DNA from: Anadara kagoshimensis
Taxonomy: Eukaryota > Mollusca > Bivalvia > Arcoida > Arcidae
Reading direction: 5' to 3'
Length of the DNA stretch: 64,000 nucleotides
Assembly: GCA_021292105.1 (NCBI GenBank)
Contig: CM037868.1
Span: forward strand, 22,677,845-22,741,844
Under the pieces are notes generated by a model. It searched no databases, was not told the DNA's origin, and saw only the letters and a list, made by a program, of their open reading frames with translations. Made by a program: the position numbers and the translations under genes. This document shows positions 58,701 to 64,000 of this stretch, piece after piece (within the stretch, counting starts at the first letter, position 1; every line of letters begins with the position of its first letter).

Positions 58701-59400
58701 AACAATTGGGATAATTTTTCTGGCCTTTTATAAGCACGTGATCTTTATATAGAGGTGGCCTTAAGGCATTGGACTGTACTACTACCCATTTTTTCGGTGG
58801 ATTCTTTTATATGCATAATAATAATGAAAGGTCAAGCGAACAGGTCAATGTTGTTTGCCTACATGATACAGTGATATTGTGTTACCTTTTCTACCAACAA
58901 TTGTTTATTTTCAAGAGTATGCTTTTATCGATTAAATGAAGACTAAAAGTAGGTTACAGTTACTTGAAAAAATGAATTGATTGATTTCTTGAATAAGTAT
59001 ACGTCCAAGTCAAGAATATTCCAATTATACCAAGACGTCACCAGTTATAGGTGAAGTGGCAGACATCTTCAAAATTGCAGTAGTGTGCTCAGGAAAATGT
59101 GTAGGGAGGGCTTTAACGTGAAACGCCTGTCGTGACACGAGCCATCGTGTCTTTAGGGTTTCTCTAAAATGACCTGCAAAATGGAGGCATATGTGTAATA
59201 AAATAAAACTTATGATTACCTACCACTGTTGTTTTGTTTATTCATTACTTGCTGATTACTGACATTTTATTATAATAGGCGTATTGTGAAAATGCAGTAT
59301 CTCGTGGATATCTCGCCGAAATAGACGACGAAGCAGAAAATACTTATGTGGCTTCCATCAATGGTTTCTACAGTAAGTATTGAGAGAGAGAGAGAGAGAG

Positions 59401-59440
<40 letters not shown>

Positions 59441-61875
59441 GTGTCTTAATGTACGGATTGTTACTTGAACATGGATTAATATTTTTGCTTTTGCAGTCAA
59501 ATCTGTGTATAAAGTCCACTCACGGGAGCTTATAAAAGTGGTCTTTATGGGGAGGTGGTTGTTATATACAGGTGCATATAATATGAAAAAAAGGAAAATC
59601 ATTTTCTAGCATTTAAAAACAAGTGACCCTGATAAAGAGGCTGTCCCCTCGGTCAATTTTTTTTACGGTGAATATCAAACCATATATAACCATTGAAAAG
59701 TGCATAATTGTGTATTATTATGTGTTATATATTCTTTGTTACATCTTGCTGTTTATAGTAAAGTAGATACTGTATATTGCTTTATTTTCACGGTGTCAAA
59801 TTTTCGCGCTTTGACGATGACTAGTGTATTCGCGGTGTTAAATTATCTGATTAAAGGAAAACGACTCTAGGAAGATTAATGGGCATGGTAATTCAGTGTA
59901 TATTCGCGGCGGTTTTATTTTCGCGGGAATACACTTTACCGCGAATGTAGCGAAAATAAAACCGCAGGAAATATAAGCAATATACAGTACTTTAATCTAA
60001 AAATTACAATTACAGTCAAACTTGGTTATGAAAGCACCCTAGGGAACCAGTAAAAATTACCTTTATGGACAGGTGGCCTTTAAATACAGGTTCAAATAAT
60101 ATGAACTATGTCTAGTGCTGTAAAATTAAAACTGGTTTAATATGTAATTTAAACCCCTAAGCCGATATCTCTGCCGCTGGCTGGTGCCCCGAGGATATCA
60201 CAAACTCAGTAGGCAATAATTTTGTATTATTGTCAGAAATATACTATAATTGTCTTTTCCTGCAATTTCTCAAAAACTAAAGTATACTCCCTCATGCAAA
60301 GTATCTCCTTAGCTTAATTTGGTAAAATATATTTTGGTCCTTTGGGTAGCTTTTTAACATCTTCAAAATAATTTTGATTTCATAATTTTGATTCAAGCAA
60401 TACTGATGAGGAACTGTATTCCGAAACGGCCATCTAGTGCTGTAAAATTAAAACTGGTATAATATGTAATGAATAAAGAACAATTGGTATATAATGCTAC
60501 TACCCTTAATAATTCTGTAAAGATCAGACGTGCCTTGAATATTTTTTTTTCAAAACTGATTCCCACGGTACGGTGATGACTTCAATTTTTCTGTTGTCAA
60601 CTTTCCTTTTCTAAATAACAATATACCTGTTTCTGAATACTGTAGATCACCGAATTATTTTCGCGTAAATTCGCGAATTCAAATATCAGGCGACTATTTC
60701 CAGCACTCAATTATTTCATATGTTGTATTTAATAAGATTCCAAACGCGAAGTTTTCTACTCGCGAAAAATAAGTAATCTACAGTACTCTATGGGAGAATT
60801 TGTTCCCGAACGGAAACTTTACATGATGTAAGCTGCTTTTAAAATATTGTTGATAGGTACGATGTCTCTGTATTCACAAATCCCAAAGAAATTCAACAGC
60901 GAATGACCGAGGTGTACGGTGACATTGGTCCTCCCTATGGCAAAATGGTCAACTGAAATTAAACGTGGGCGCACCTAACTGAAGGATGACCCACGGTGAG
61001 ATCGGCCAACTGATGTCATCACAAAGGAAATTGTCACGTCTGTGGAGACCCTCATAATGAATGATCGTTGAATTAGGATTGATGACATAGCTATGGAGTG
61101 TGACGTGTCACATGGAAGTGTATACACGGTTATCCACGAGTATCTTGGGATGTTAAAAGTATCCGCAAGATAGTTCCCCTGAAACCTTAATGTGCAGGAT
61201 CGCTTCCGAAGACTCCAGTCAAGTCGGAAGTTTCTTGGCATTTACAATGATAACCCGGATAGCTTCCATTTACGTTTAGTAACTGGTGATGAAACATGGA
61301 TCATCATTGGGACCAGAAACCAAAAAAGAGTCCATGCAATGGAAGCACCCTTTCGTCACCTTTCATATACTGACCTCCTCGATATCAATTGACGTATCGC
61401 CGACCATGCCCACAATGTTCCGACACTGGCCGCCATCACGGTACCAAAGCAGCGTCATGGCATCTAATGACGTACTAGTGTCAGTGACGTCATTAAATGG
61501 CACAGTTAAGGCCGAGTTTTCATCCTTTTCGCGTGTAAATCAAGCATCCGGCCATTTGTCGGGACATTGTGGGCGTGGCCGTCGATACGTCAATTAAGGT
61601 ATATTGATCAGTGACTGAAACACTATCACTTTACCCCACTTTGTAATTTCCATTTGATTAATGAAATGTTCTTATTCGCAGAATCCTTTATCGGCGGAAG
61701 TATAATTGACGGAAAATGGAAATGGACACACTCCATGACCTTATTTAACTATACAAATTGGAATCAAGGTGAACCAAGTGGAGGTCAAGAGACTTGTGTA
61801 ATGTATTGGACTTATGAAGGAAAATGGAACGATTGTGCTTGTAGTGTGAGTGAACATTTTATATGCGAAGTGTAA
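46465..61875 (+). CDS. Secreted PAN - sushi - C-type lectin protein gene (multi-exon)
   Basis: Six plus-strand exons join with matching phases: 46465-46779, 50712-50801, 53812-53982, 54793-54881, 59279-59372 and 61682-61875. The product of about 320 residues would be secreted: signal peptide (1-24), PAN/apple domain (about 27-105), a short Cys-rich linker, one sushi/CCP domain and one C-type lectin domain (CTLD). PAN domains bind protein or carbohydrate, CCP domains are protein-binding modules, and CTLDs often bind sugars with calcium (established knowledge), so pattern recognition in immunity or adhesion is plausible. As written, exon 2 has an in-frame stop; one extra base in its A-run restores the frame and makes the phase match the sushi exon. 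That may be an assembly error or a real null allele. No transmembrane segment is seen. The gene may continue past 61875 (see the exon 6 entry). Confidence 0.85.
46780..47629 (+). other. Lectin intron 1, first part: duplicated sequence and a family G fragment
   Basis: TTCTTTACATTTAACTTAAT occurs at 46810 and 46990. A segment of about 140 bp (46845-46985; AAACAAACAAATGTTCAAAT onward) recurs at 47206-47345. A plus-orientation family G fragment lies at 47390-47565. Confidence 0.7.
47630..48185. repeat. Two family G copies in inverted arrangement
   Basis: A plus-orientation copy (47630-47880) meets a minus-orientation copy (47885-48185). Shared inverted blocks include CAAATATATCC-GGG and CCTGGATATATTTGACGTCT, and CTCCAGAAAGGTAA against TTACCCTTCCGGAG. 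The pair could form a large foldback. Confidence 0.75.
48186..49504 (+). repeat. Intron 1: three local tandem duplications
   Basis: TTCGACTATTTTTAAGAAGT and AACTTAACAAGGGTTTAAT occur at 48456-48520 and again at 48586-48640. GTAAGTAAAAATATTCTGCG and following sequence occur at 48958 and 49080 (about 122 bp apart). A SINE A fragment with ATCACCAGCTGTAGGCGAAG occurs at 49300 and 49415 (about 115 bp apart). No exon is seen. Confidence 0.75.
49505..50005. repeat. Inverted pair of family G fragments
   Basis: 49505-49682 is a minus-orientation copy (GTAGCTAGCTAAACAGGAGG to GGACATAGGTTCGTATG) and 49845-50005 a plus-orientation one (GAACTTCCGCCGGAGAAGTG, TAGCTACAATTGTCACGTGT). Confidence 0.75.
50403..50647 (+). 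repeat. SINE A lacking its head, just before lectin exon 2
   Basis: It begins TATGACCCAAGACTTGAAAG and ends GACGTTAAACAGCATTACTC with AACTCAAC. Its 3' end is 65 bases upstream of exon 2. Confidence 0.85.
50712..50801 (+). CDS. Lectin gene exon 2: Cys-rich linker with an apparent frameshift
   Basis: The acceptor TTTTTTTTAATTGTAG precedes a phase 0 exon reading TLAGACYSVACPPSHSCVYK, continuing the PAN exon. The frame then meets TAA at 50793-50795. The donor is CAG|GTTAGA at 50802. One more A in the run 50769-50772 would instead give a GETTCVIT-like end with a 1-base overhang, matching the phase 1 acceptor of the sushi exon at 53812 and of the candidate exon at 52207. Confidence 0.72.
50822..51045 (+). 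repeat. Dispersed repeat D copy
   Basis: It starts about 20 bases after exon 2 and contains AATTTGCTGCTAGTTAAAAT, CTCATGCAAAGTATATC and ACTACTAATGAGAAATGG. Confidence 0.65.
51485..51800 (+). repeat. Family G, long copy
   Basis: It runs from CCAAACCACAATCCAAAAAA through GACGTCAAATATATCCAGGG and GATAAGCCTAGGTTTGCAAT to TTCAACCACTTATTTGTAAG, defining the far end of the family. Confidence 0.75.
52207..52256 (+). CDS. Candidate alternative terminal exon of the lectin gene
   Basis: A strong acceptor (TTTATTGTACTGTATTTGCAG) opens a short phase 1 exon reading ICTKCPCIKGECKCA and then TAA at 52254. AATAAA follows at 52306-52311. Joined to the frame-restored exon 2 it would end a secreted PAN-only isoform with a compact five-cysteine tail. 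The cysteine density and phase agreement argue for function; there is no direct evidence of use. Confidence 0.5.
52306..52311 (+). terminator. Candidate poly(A) signal after the alternative exon
   Basis: AATAAA about 50 bases after the alternative stop codon. Confidence 0.45.
52495..52700 (+). repeat. Dispersed repeat D copy
   Basis: It shares TAAATTTGCTGCTAGGTAAA, CCCTCATGCAATATGTAC and GGTAAAATCTATTTT with the other D copies. Confidence 0.6.
53097..53175. repeat. MITE E fragment
   Basis: It has CATCTCACTTATCACTACAG and AAAGTCTTAAAATCCATTTT as at 5270-5320; the right half is missing. Confidence 0.5.
53190..53811. repeat. Dispersed repeat Q (inverted partner of 3108-3395) and a 122 bp tandem pair
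   Basis: 53190-53490 is the reverse complement of the copy at 3108-3395. At 53560-53790 a unit of about 122 bp (AATATAGGAATGGTAGGACA to ATGAATCGAGTTGAGTTTC) occurs twice, ending about 30 bases before the sushi exon acceptor. Confidence 0.7.
53812..53982 (+). CDS. Lectin gene exon 3: sushi (CCP) domain
   Basis: A phase 1-1 exon, the usual arrangement for CCP modules, encodes about 57 residues with four cysteines (CPSPP, VCQLGY, TCQANGSW, FCR), the conserved Gly-Tyr after Cys2 and the Trp before Cys4. The acceptor is TATTACTTTCAG; the donor is GAG|GTTTGT, weaker than consensus. Confidence 0.88.
54060..54312 (-). repeat. SINE B copy (antisense) in intron 3
   Basis: Second copy of the SINE at 3697-3980, with CAGTCTGTTTCATTCGCCTC and, at its tRNA end, CGTTCGAACTCACAAATC. 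Confidence 0.6.
54440..54590 (-). repeat. Family G fragment, diverged
   Basis: It has CACTTTCCTAGTGGAAATCC and TTTGGACATGGATCAATGTG. Confidence 0.65.
54793..54881 (+). CDS. Lectin gene exon 4: start of the C-type lectin domain
   Basis: A phase 1-0 exon begins LNCPANWNRWKASCYYHA, supplying the first two CTLD cysteines and the Trp-rich entry strand. Acceptor TTTTTAAATTTTAG, donor AAG|GTAATG. The single base left over from exon 3 completes a Glu codon. Confidence 0.88.
54895..55074 (+). repeat. MITE A copy, 14 bases after exon 4
   Basis: Full-length: TACAGTCAAATCTATCTACA to AAGGCAGGTTAGACTGTA. Confidence 0.8.
55097..55765 (+). pseudogene. Penelope-like retroelement fragment (N-terminal part of the reverse transcriptase ORF)
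   Basis: The 222-codon frame carries, from about residue 36, YIYGPAGHVINSHLNIIEN, LLSKGPKYKEAQPF, DSVEEYARRW and a DIHNKY-DKASNNIILVCK segment. These resemble the conserved region before the RT fingers of Penelope-like elements (established family; by-eye match). The usual few residues between KYV and DKA (VPA-like) are missing, and the RT catalytic part and endonuclease are absent, so this is a dead, truncated copy in lectin intron 4. The first 35 residues or so are probably not element sequence. Confidence 0.72.
55999..56195. repeat. MITE I copy 3
   Basis: Ends AATTGACGGATCGCCGGC and GTCAGCGATACGTCAATT are inverted. Confidence 0.85.
56196..56789. other. Intron 4, no feature recognised
   Basis: AT-rich sequence between two MITE I copies. 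Confidence 0.4.
56790..56986. repeat. MITE I copy 4
   Basis: Ends AATAGACGTATCGTCGGCCA and GACCGGCGATCCGTTAATT are inverted; more diverged than the other copies. Confidence 0.8.
57086..57377. repeat. MITE L (TACCGTATTTCCACAAAAT ends)
   Basis: Left end CTACCGTATTTCCACAAAAT is inverted at the right as ATTTTGTGGAAATACAGTA. Length about 290 bp. A 73-codon frame inside is not supported as a gene. Confidence 0.75.
57510..57842 (+). repeat. Family G, near full-length copy
   Basis: Runs from CCAATCCATGTCCGAATCAC through GCTAGCTACACCCGCCACGT, GACGTCAAATATATCCAGGG and TTGATAAGCCTAGGCTTGCA to AACAATTTATTTGCAAGC. Confidence 0.85.
58108..58325. repeat. Tandem amplification of a family G end segment
   Basis: Four units of about 50 bp (GTTCCAAAGTTTTTACTTTG, GATTTTGGATTGTGAAC) are head to tail; the last continues into the normal family G end GATTCAGACATGGATAACAA. 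Confidence 0.8.
58455..58859. repeat. Family F element interrupted by a MITE A
   Basis: Ends GGTAAACAACTTTGACCTTT and AACAGGTCAATGTTGTTTGCC are inverted. A MITE A copy occupies about 58600-58778 inside it. Confidence 0.8.
58985..59180 (-). repeat. SINE A variant, old antisense copy
   Basis: It has ACGTCCAAGTCAAGAATATT, ACGTCACCAGTTATAGGTGA and CTGTCGTGACACGAGCCATC; the head is absent. It ends about 100 bases before exon 5. Confidence 0.65.
59279..59372 (+). CDS. Lectin gene exon 5: middle of the C-type lectin domain
   Basis: A phase 0-1 exon reads AYCENAVSRGYLAEIDDEAE and on to NGFY, the helix-2 and YLAEI/DDEAEN segment typical of CTLDs, with the third domain cysteine. Acceptor TTTTATTATAATAG; donor ACA|GTAAGT, consensus. 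Confidence 0.9.
59382..59436. repeat. (GA)n microsatellite just inside intron 5
   Basis: Two (GA)n runs separated by A8 begin three bases after GTAAGTATT, ten bases from the exon 5 boundary. Confidence 0.95.
59492..59645 (+). repeat. MITE A, degraded copy
   Basis: GCAGTCAAATCTGTGTATAA, AAAAGTGGTCTTTATGGGGA and ATATACAGGTGCATATAATA are recognisable; the right end is lost. Confidence 0.65.
59768..59990. repeat. MITE K copy
   Basis: Ends ATACTGTATATTGCTTTATT and GCAATATACAGTAC are inverted, with several TTTTCGCG and CGCGAA blocks. Confidence 0.75.
60011..60530 (+). repeat. MITE A split by a repeat D copy
   Basis: MITE A reads from TACAGTCAAACTTGG to TTCAAATAATATGAA (about 60105), is interrupted by repeat D (60106-60472, with GTCTAGTGCTGTAAAATTAA at each end), and resumes GAATAAAGAACAATTGG. 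Confidence 0.75.
60638..60786. repeat. MITE K-like copy
   Basis: TACTGTAGATCACCGAATTA and TAAGTAATCTACAGTA are inverted ends around TTTTCGCG and CGCGAAAA. Confidence 0.75.
60858..61375 (+). pseudogene. Tc1/mariner-type transposase, N-terminal half (degraded)
   Basis: Across several frames the plus strand encodes the helix-turn-helix part of a mariner transposase (MTEVYGDIG-like start near 60902; RGRT-LKDDPR near 60969; RPTDVITKEI near 61010; DVSHGSVYTVI near 61102) up to RLVTGDETW (near 61275) with the first catalytic Asp and the MQWKHP block. Internal stops and frameshifts disable it. It ends where MITE I copy 5 begins. It is the same family as the C-terminal half at 35862-36525. Confidence 0.85.
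61387..61595. repeat. MITE I copy 5, directly after the mariner fragment
   Basis: Ends AATTGACGTATCGCCGACCA and GGCCGTCGATACGTCAATT are inverted and well preserved. It lies about 85 bases upstream of lectin exon 6. Confidence 0.88.
61682..61875 (+). CDS. Lectin gene exon 6: C-terminal half of the C-type lectin domain
   Basis: The exon (phase 1 in, acceptor TTCTTATTCGCAG) carries the long-loop region: WNQGEPSGGQETC has EPS where sugar-binding CTLDs normally have EPN or QPD, and KWND supplies the WND calcium/sugar motif, followed by the last cysteines (DCAC, FICEV). It ends with a TAA that overlaps a strong donor consensus (GAAGT|GTAAGT at 61872), so either the protein ends here or it is spliced onward. 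AATAAA at 62084 supports a terminal exon. Confidence 0.88.
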
Positions 61876-62083
61876 GTATTGTTACAGTTTGTTTTAAATA
61901 CAGTCACACCTGTCTATAAAGACCATCCAAGGGAAATCAAATTGAACTACATTATATAAAAATGGCATTCATATTGCTATAACTTCCATAGTCGTACATA
62001 TCAAACTGGATAACGCTCTGCAGTTCAATGTTTATATTAACAATTTGCATTTTTATGTCTTGTATTTGGTTTTTTAACTTGGA

Positions 62084-62089
62084 AATAAA
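62084..62089 (+). terminator. Candidate poly(A) signal of the lectin gene
   Basis: AATAAA about 210 bases after the exon 6 stop codon. The intervening sequence includes a 5' fragment of MITE A (about 61902-61940). Confidence 0.5.
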
Positions 62090-62186
62090 CATAAAACACT
62101 GTCGTTTGTGACCTGCATGTCAAGTTGCTTGATCAACCAATAAACGACAAATGTGAATGCTTGAGTTTTCATAGAACAAAACATTA

Positions 62187-62367
62187 TACAGTCAAACCTG
62201 TCTATAAAGGCCACCCAAGGGATCCAGTAAAAGTGGCCTTTACGGGCAGGTGGCATTTATTTACAGGTTTAGATAATATGACTAAAGAACAATTTGAAAA
62301 CAATTCTACTGGTCTTAAAACAGGTGGTCTTTATGTAGAGGTGGCCTTTAAGGCAGGTTAGACTGTA
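62187..62367 (+). repeat. MITE A, full-length
   Basis: TACAGTCAAACCTGTCTATA to GGCAGGTTAGACTGTA, 181 bp, one of the best copies. Flanked by TA. Confidence 0.88.
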
Positions 62368-62792
62368 TATGTATATTCTATCTGAGACGTGAAAAGATTT
62401 TTCTGACATATGCATGCAAATATAGCTTTTTGTAATTCTTCTAATTCGGTTGCAATATGCTTGATCAACAAACTTGTGTTTAACAAATATTCATATTTTC
62501 CAATTCGATGATAAAACGAACTAATCGATTAGCCCGTCTTTCAATGATGCTTTATAGAACTGGACAAATATAGGTCGTCCACAAAGTTTTCGTTAATGTA
62601 GTTGAGTGTGGCTGGGTTTGATTGAGTTTTTTTCTTCTTCTCAGTGCTGGGTGGTAAACAGTAGAAGGGAAATTGCAGCAGCTGGAAACCTTGGACGACG
62701 TGAACCACATGGAGCAAAAAAAGAAATATTAAGGAATGCATATATGCCTTTGTGTCTCACTTGTTAAATCAATCACCACTTGGTATTTCAAA
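62368..62792. other. No gene recognised
   Basis: Nothing beyond short non-coding frames. Confidence 0.4.
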
Positions 62793-62975
62793 TACAGTGA
62801 AACCTGTCTATAAAGGCCATCCAAGGGAACCAGTAAAAGTGGCCTTAATGGGTAGGTGCCTTTTATAAGCAGGTTCAAATGATATGAATAAAGAACAATT
62901 GGGATGCAATTCCACTGGCCTTTATAAGCTGGTGGCCCTTTTATAGAGGTGGCCTTTAAGGCAGGTTGAACTGTA
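62793..62975 (+). repeat. MITE A, full-length
   Basis: TACAGTGAAACCTGTCTATA to GGCAGGTTGAACTGTA, 183 bp. Confidence 0.88.
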
Positions 62976-63667
62976 TAGGTAATATGAAAAAAAACGTTAT
63001 ATTTTTAATACTTTTTCAAGTAGCAACGGTAATACATTGCGAGTGAAATTTTTGGTAACTTATGGTTTGTATAAGATCACTGTGAAAACATAGATTGACA
63101 TTACCAATTTAGGAAGATCGAATTTTAACCTATAGAAAATACCTATGCAGATTATCAACAATTTTACCGATTTTTAAAACTTAAAAACAAATTTTCCTGG
63201 CCAACCAGCGAAGGCACCTTCGCTAAGCCAATCTTGCCTTCCTCAGGACATTGATCGAGACTTAGCTTTAACAGTCAGCGAATGTTTCTCCGCCCAAGTC
63301 CGCCTGCTTGCCTGTCTGCCAGCTTGTTTTGTTTCCCGGCTGGTCAAAAGAATATTCTATGGTATTGCATTTTAAACTTGGTGAATGAATGTTAATATTG
63401 TACATTGCTTCGATTGCATTCATATACCACTGACAGTCTGGTCCATAAACTGTTATATAGCTCTAACCACCCTGAATTATGAGAGATGCATGGGAGTTTT
63501 TCAACATATGTTTCATTTTTTACCGCATTAGCTTTGTGAGTTTACATTTTCGTTTACTCGTGCTAAGTGAATATTTTCAAATATTATACTGTATTCTACG
63601 TCCCTAAATATATGCTGTTATCTTTTACTATAAAAGTGATGTCTCATAAATCCATGTTCCTTTTGTT
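62976..63667. other. No gene recognised
   Basis: No exon, RNA gene or repeat with clear ends. A short C-rich stretch at 63195-63345 is not coding as far as I can see. Confidence 0.4.
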
Positions 63668-64000
63668 CTCAAGATTGGTTACAGGGATATTGCAAACCTA
63701 GACTTATCAAGGCCCTCAAAAAGTTTTATGGCCGTCATCAAAGTGATGTTGATAAGTTTAATGTGTCTGTATCCAGGATTGTCCTGGATATATTTGACGT
63801 CTCGTAGTTCACAGTTCCTTTCACACACACGTGGCGGGTGTAGCTAGCTAAACAGAAGGCGCTAACCCTGCCTCACTTCCCTGGTGGAAGTTCACGTGTC
63901 ATACCTAACTTGTCAGTTCCAAAGTTTTTACTTTGACTATGGATTGTAATTCGGACATGGATTAGTATGTTTGTTTTTAATTACACACATGGCGGGTGTA
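63668..64000 (-). repeat. Family G, long copy running off the window
   Basis: Minus-orientation copy from AGATTGGTTACAGGGATATT through GGATATATTTGACGTCTCGT and CACTTCCCTGGTGGAAGTTC to CGGACATGGATTAGTATGTT. The last 20 bases restart a unit (ATTACACACATGGCGGGTGT), suggesting tandem copies beyond the window. Confidence 0.85.

Overview
This window looks like repeat-rich nuclear DNA of a marine invertebrate, most probably a bivalve mollusc. I base that on the spliced gene structures (GTAAGT donors, pyrimidine-AG acceptors), the AT-rich sequence, many tRNA-headed SINE copies with one conserved body, dense MITE-like inverted-repeat elements, Tc1/mariner and Penelope-like fragments, and a secreted PAN-sushi-C-type-lectin gene of a kind common in molluscs. 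The species cannot be named from the sequence alone, and family names used here (SINE A, MITE A and so on) are my own labels.

Four host genes can be supported. (1) A minus-strand exon at 13921-15878 encodes eight C2H2 zinc fingers behind a Lys/Glu/Asn-rich region containing a 12-residue tandem repeat. (2) An intronless class A GPCR lies at 25667-26782; its start codon sits directly after a 12-copy tandem array of about 135 bp units. (3) A compact two-exon gene at 38090-39634 appears to encode an 82-residue secreted peptide with ten cysteines in the mature part; it has a TATA box, phase-matched splice sites and two poly(A) signals. (4) A plus-strand multi-exon gene at 46465-61875 encodes signal peptide, PAN/apple, linker, sushi (CCP) and C-type lectin domains. 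Its second exon carries an in-frame stop best explained by one missing base in an A-run, and there is a candidate alternative terminal exon at 52207-52256.

Layout: 0-13.6 kb holds old SINEs, MITEs and minisatellites, including a 30 bp array with four-monomer higher-order structure at 8.93-9.55 kb. 13.7-15.9 kb is the zinc-finger exon. 16-25.6 kb is repeats ending in the 135 bp array. 25.7-26.8 kb is the GPCR. 26.9-30 kb holds inverted-repeat elements and a tandem array interrupted by a 1.4 kb element with long palindromic ends and an 8 bp target duplication. 30.75-34.43 kb is a tandem segmental duplication in which one unit has gained a SINE and a MITE that the other lacks. 35.9-36.5 kb is half a mariner transposase. 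38-39.8 kb is the cysteine-rich peptide gene. 41.4-43.95 kb is a satellite of about 215 bp units with a 749 bp higher-order period. 46.4-62.1 kb is the lectin gene, its introns filled with MITEs, SINEs, a Penelope-like fragment and the other half of a mariner. 62-64 kb is MITEs and the start of another copy of a dispersed repeat.

The genes do not form an operon or an evident pathway. The lectin and the cysteine-rich peptide are both predicted to be secreted and could both act in recognition or defence, but that is inference from domain type only.
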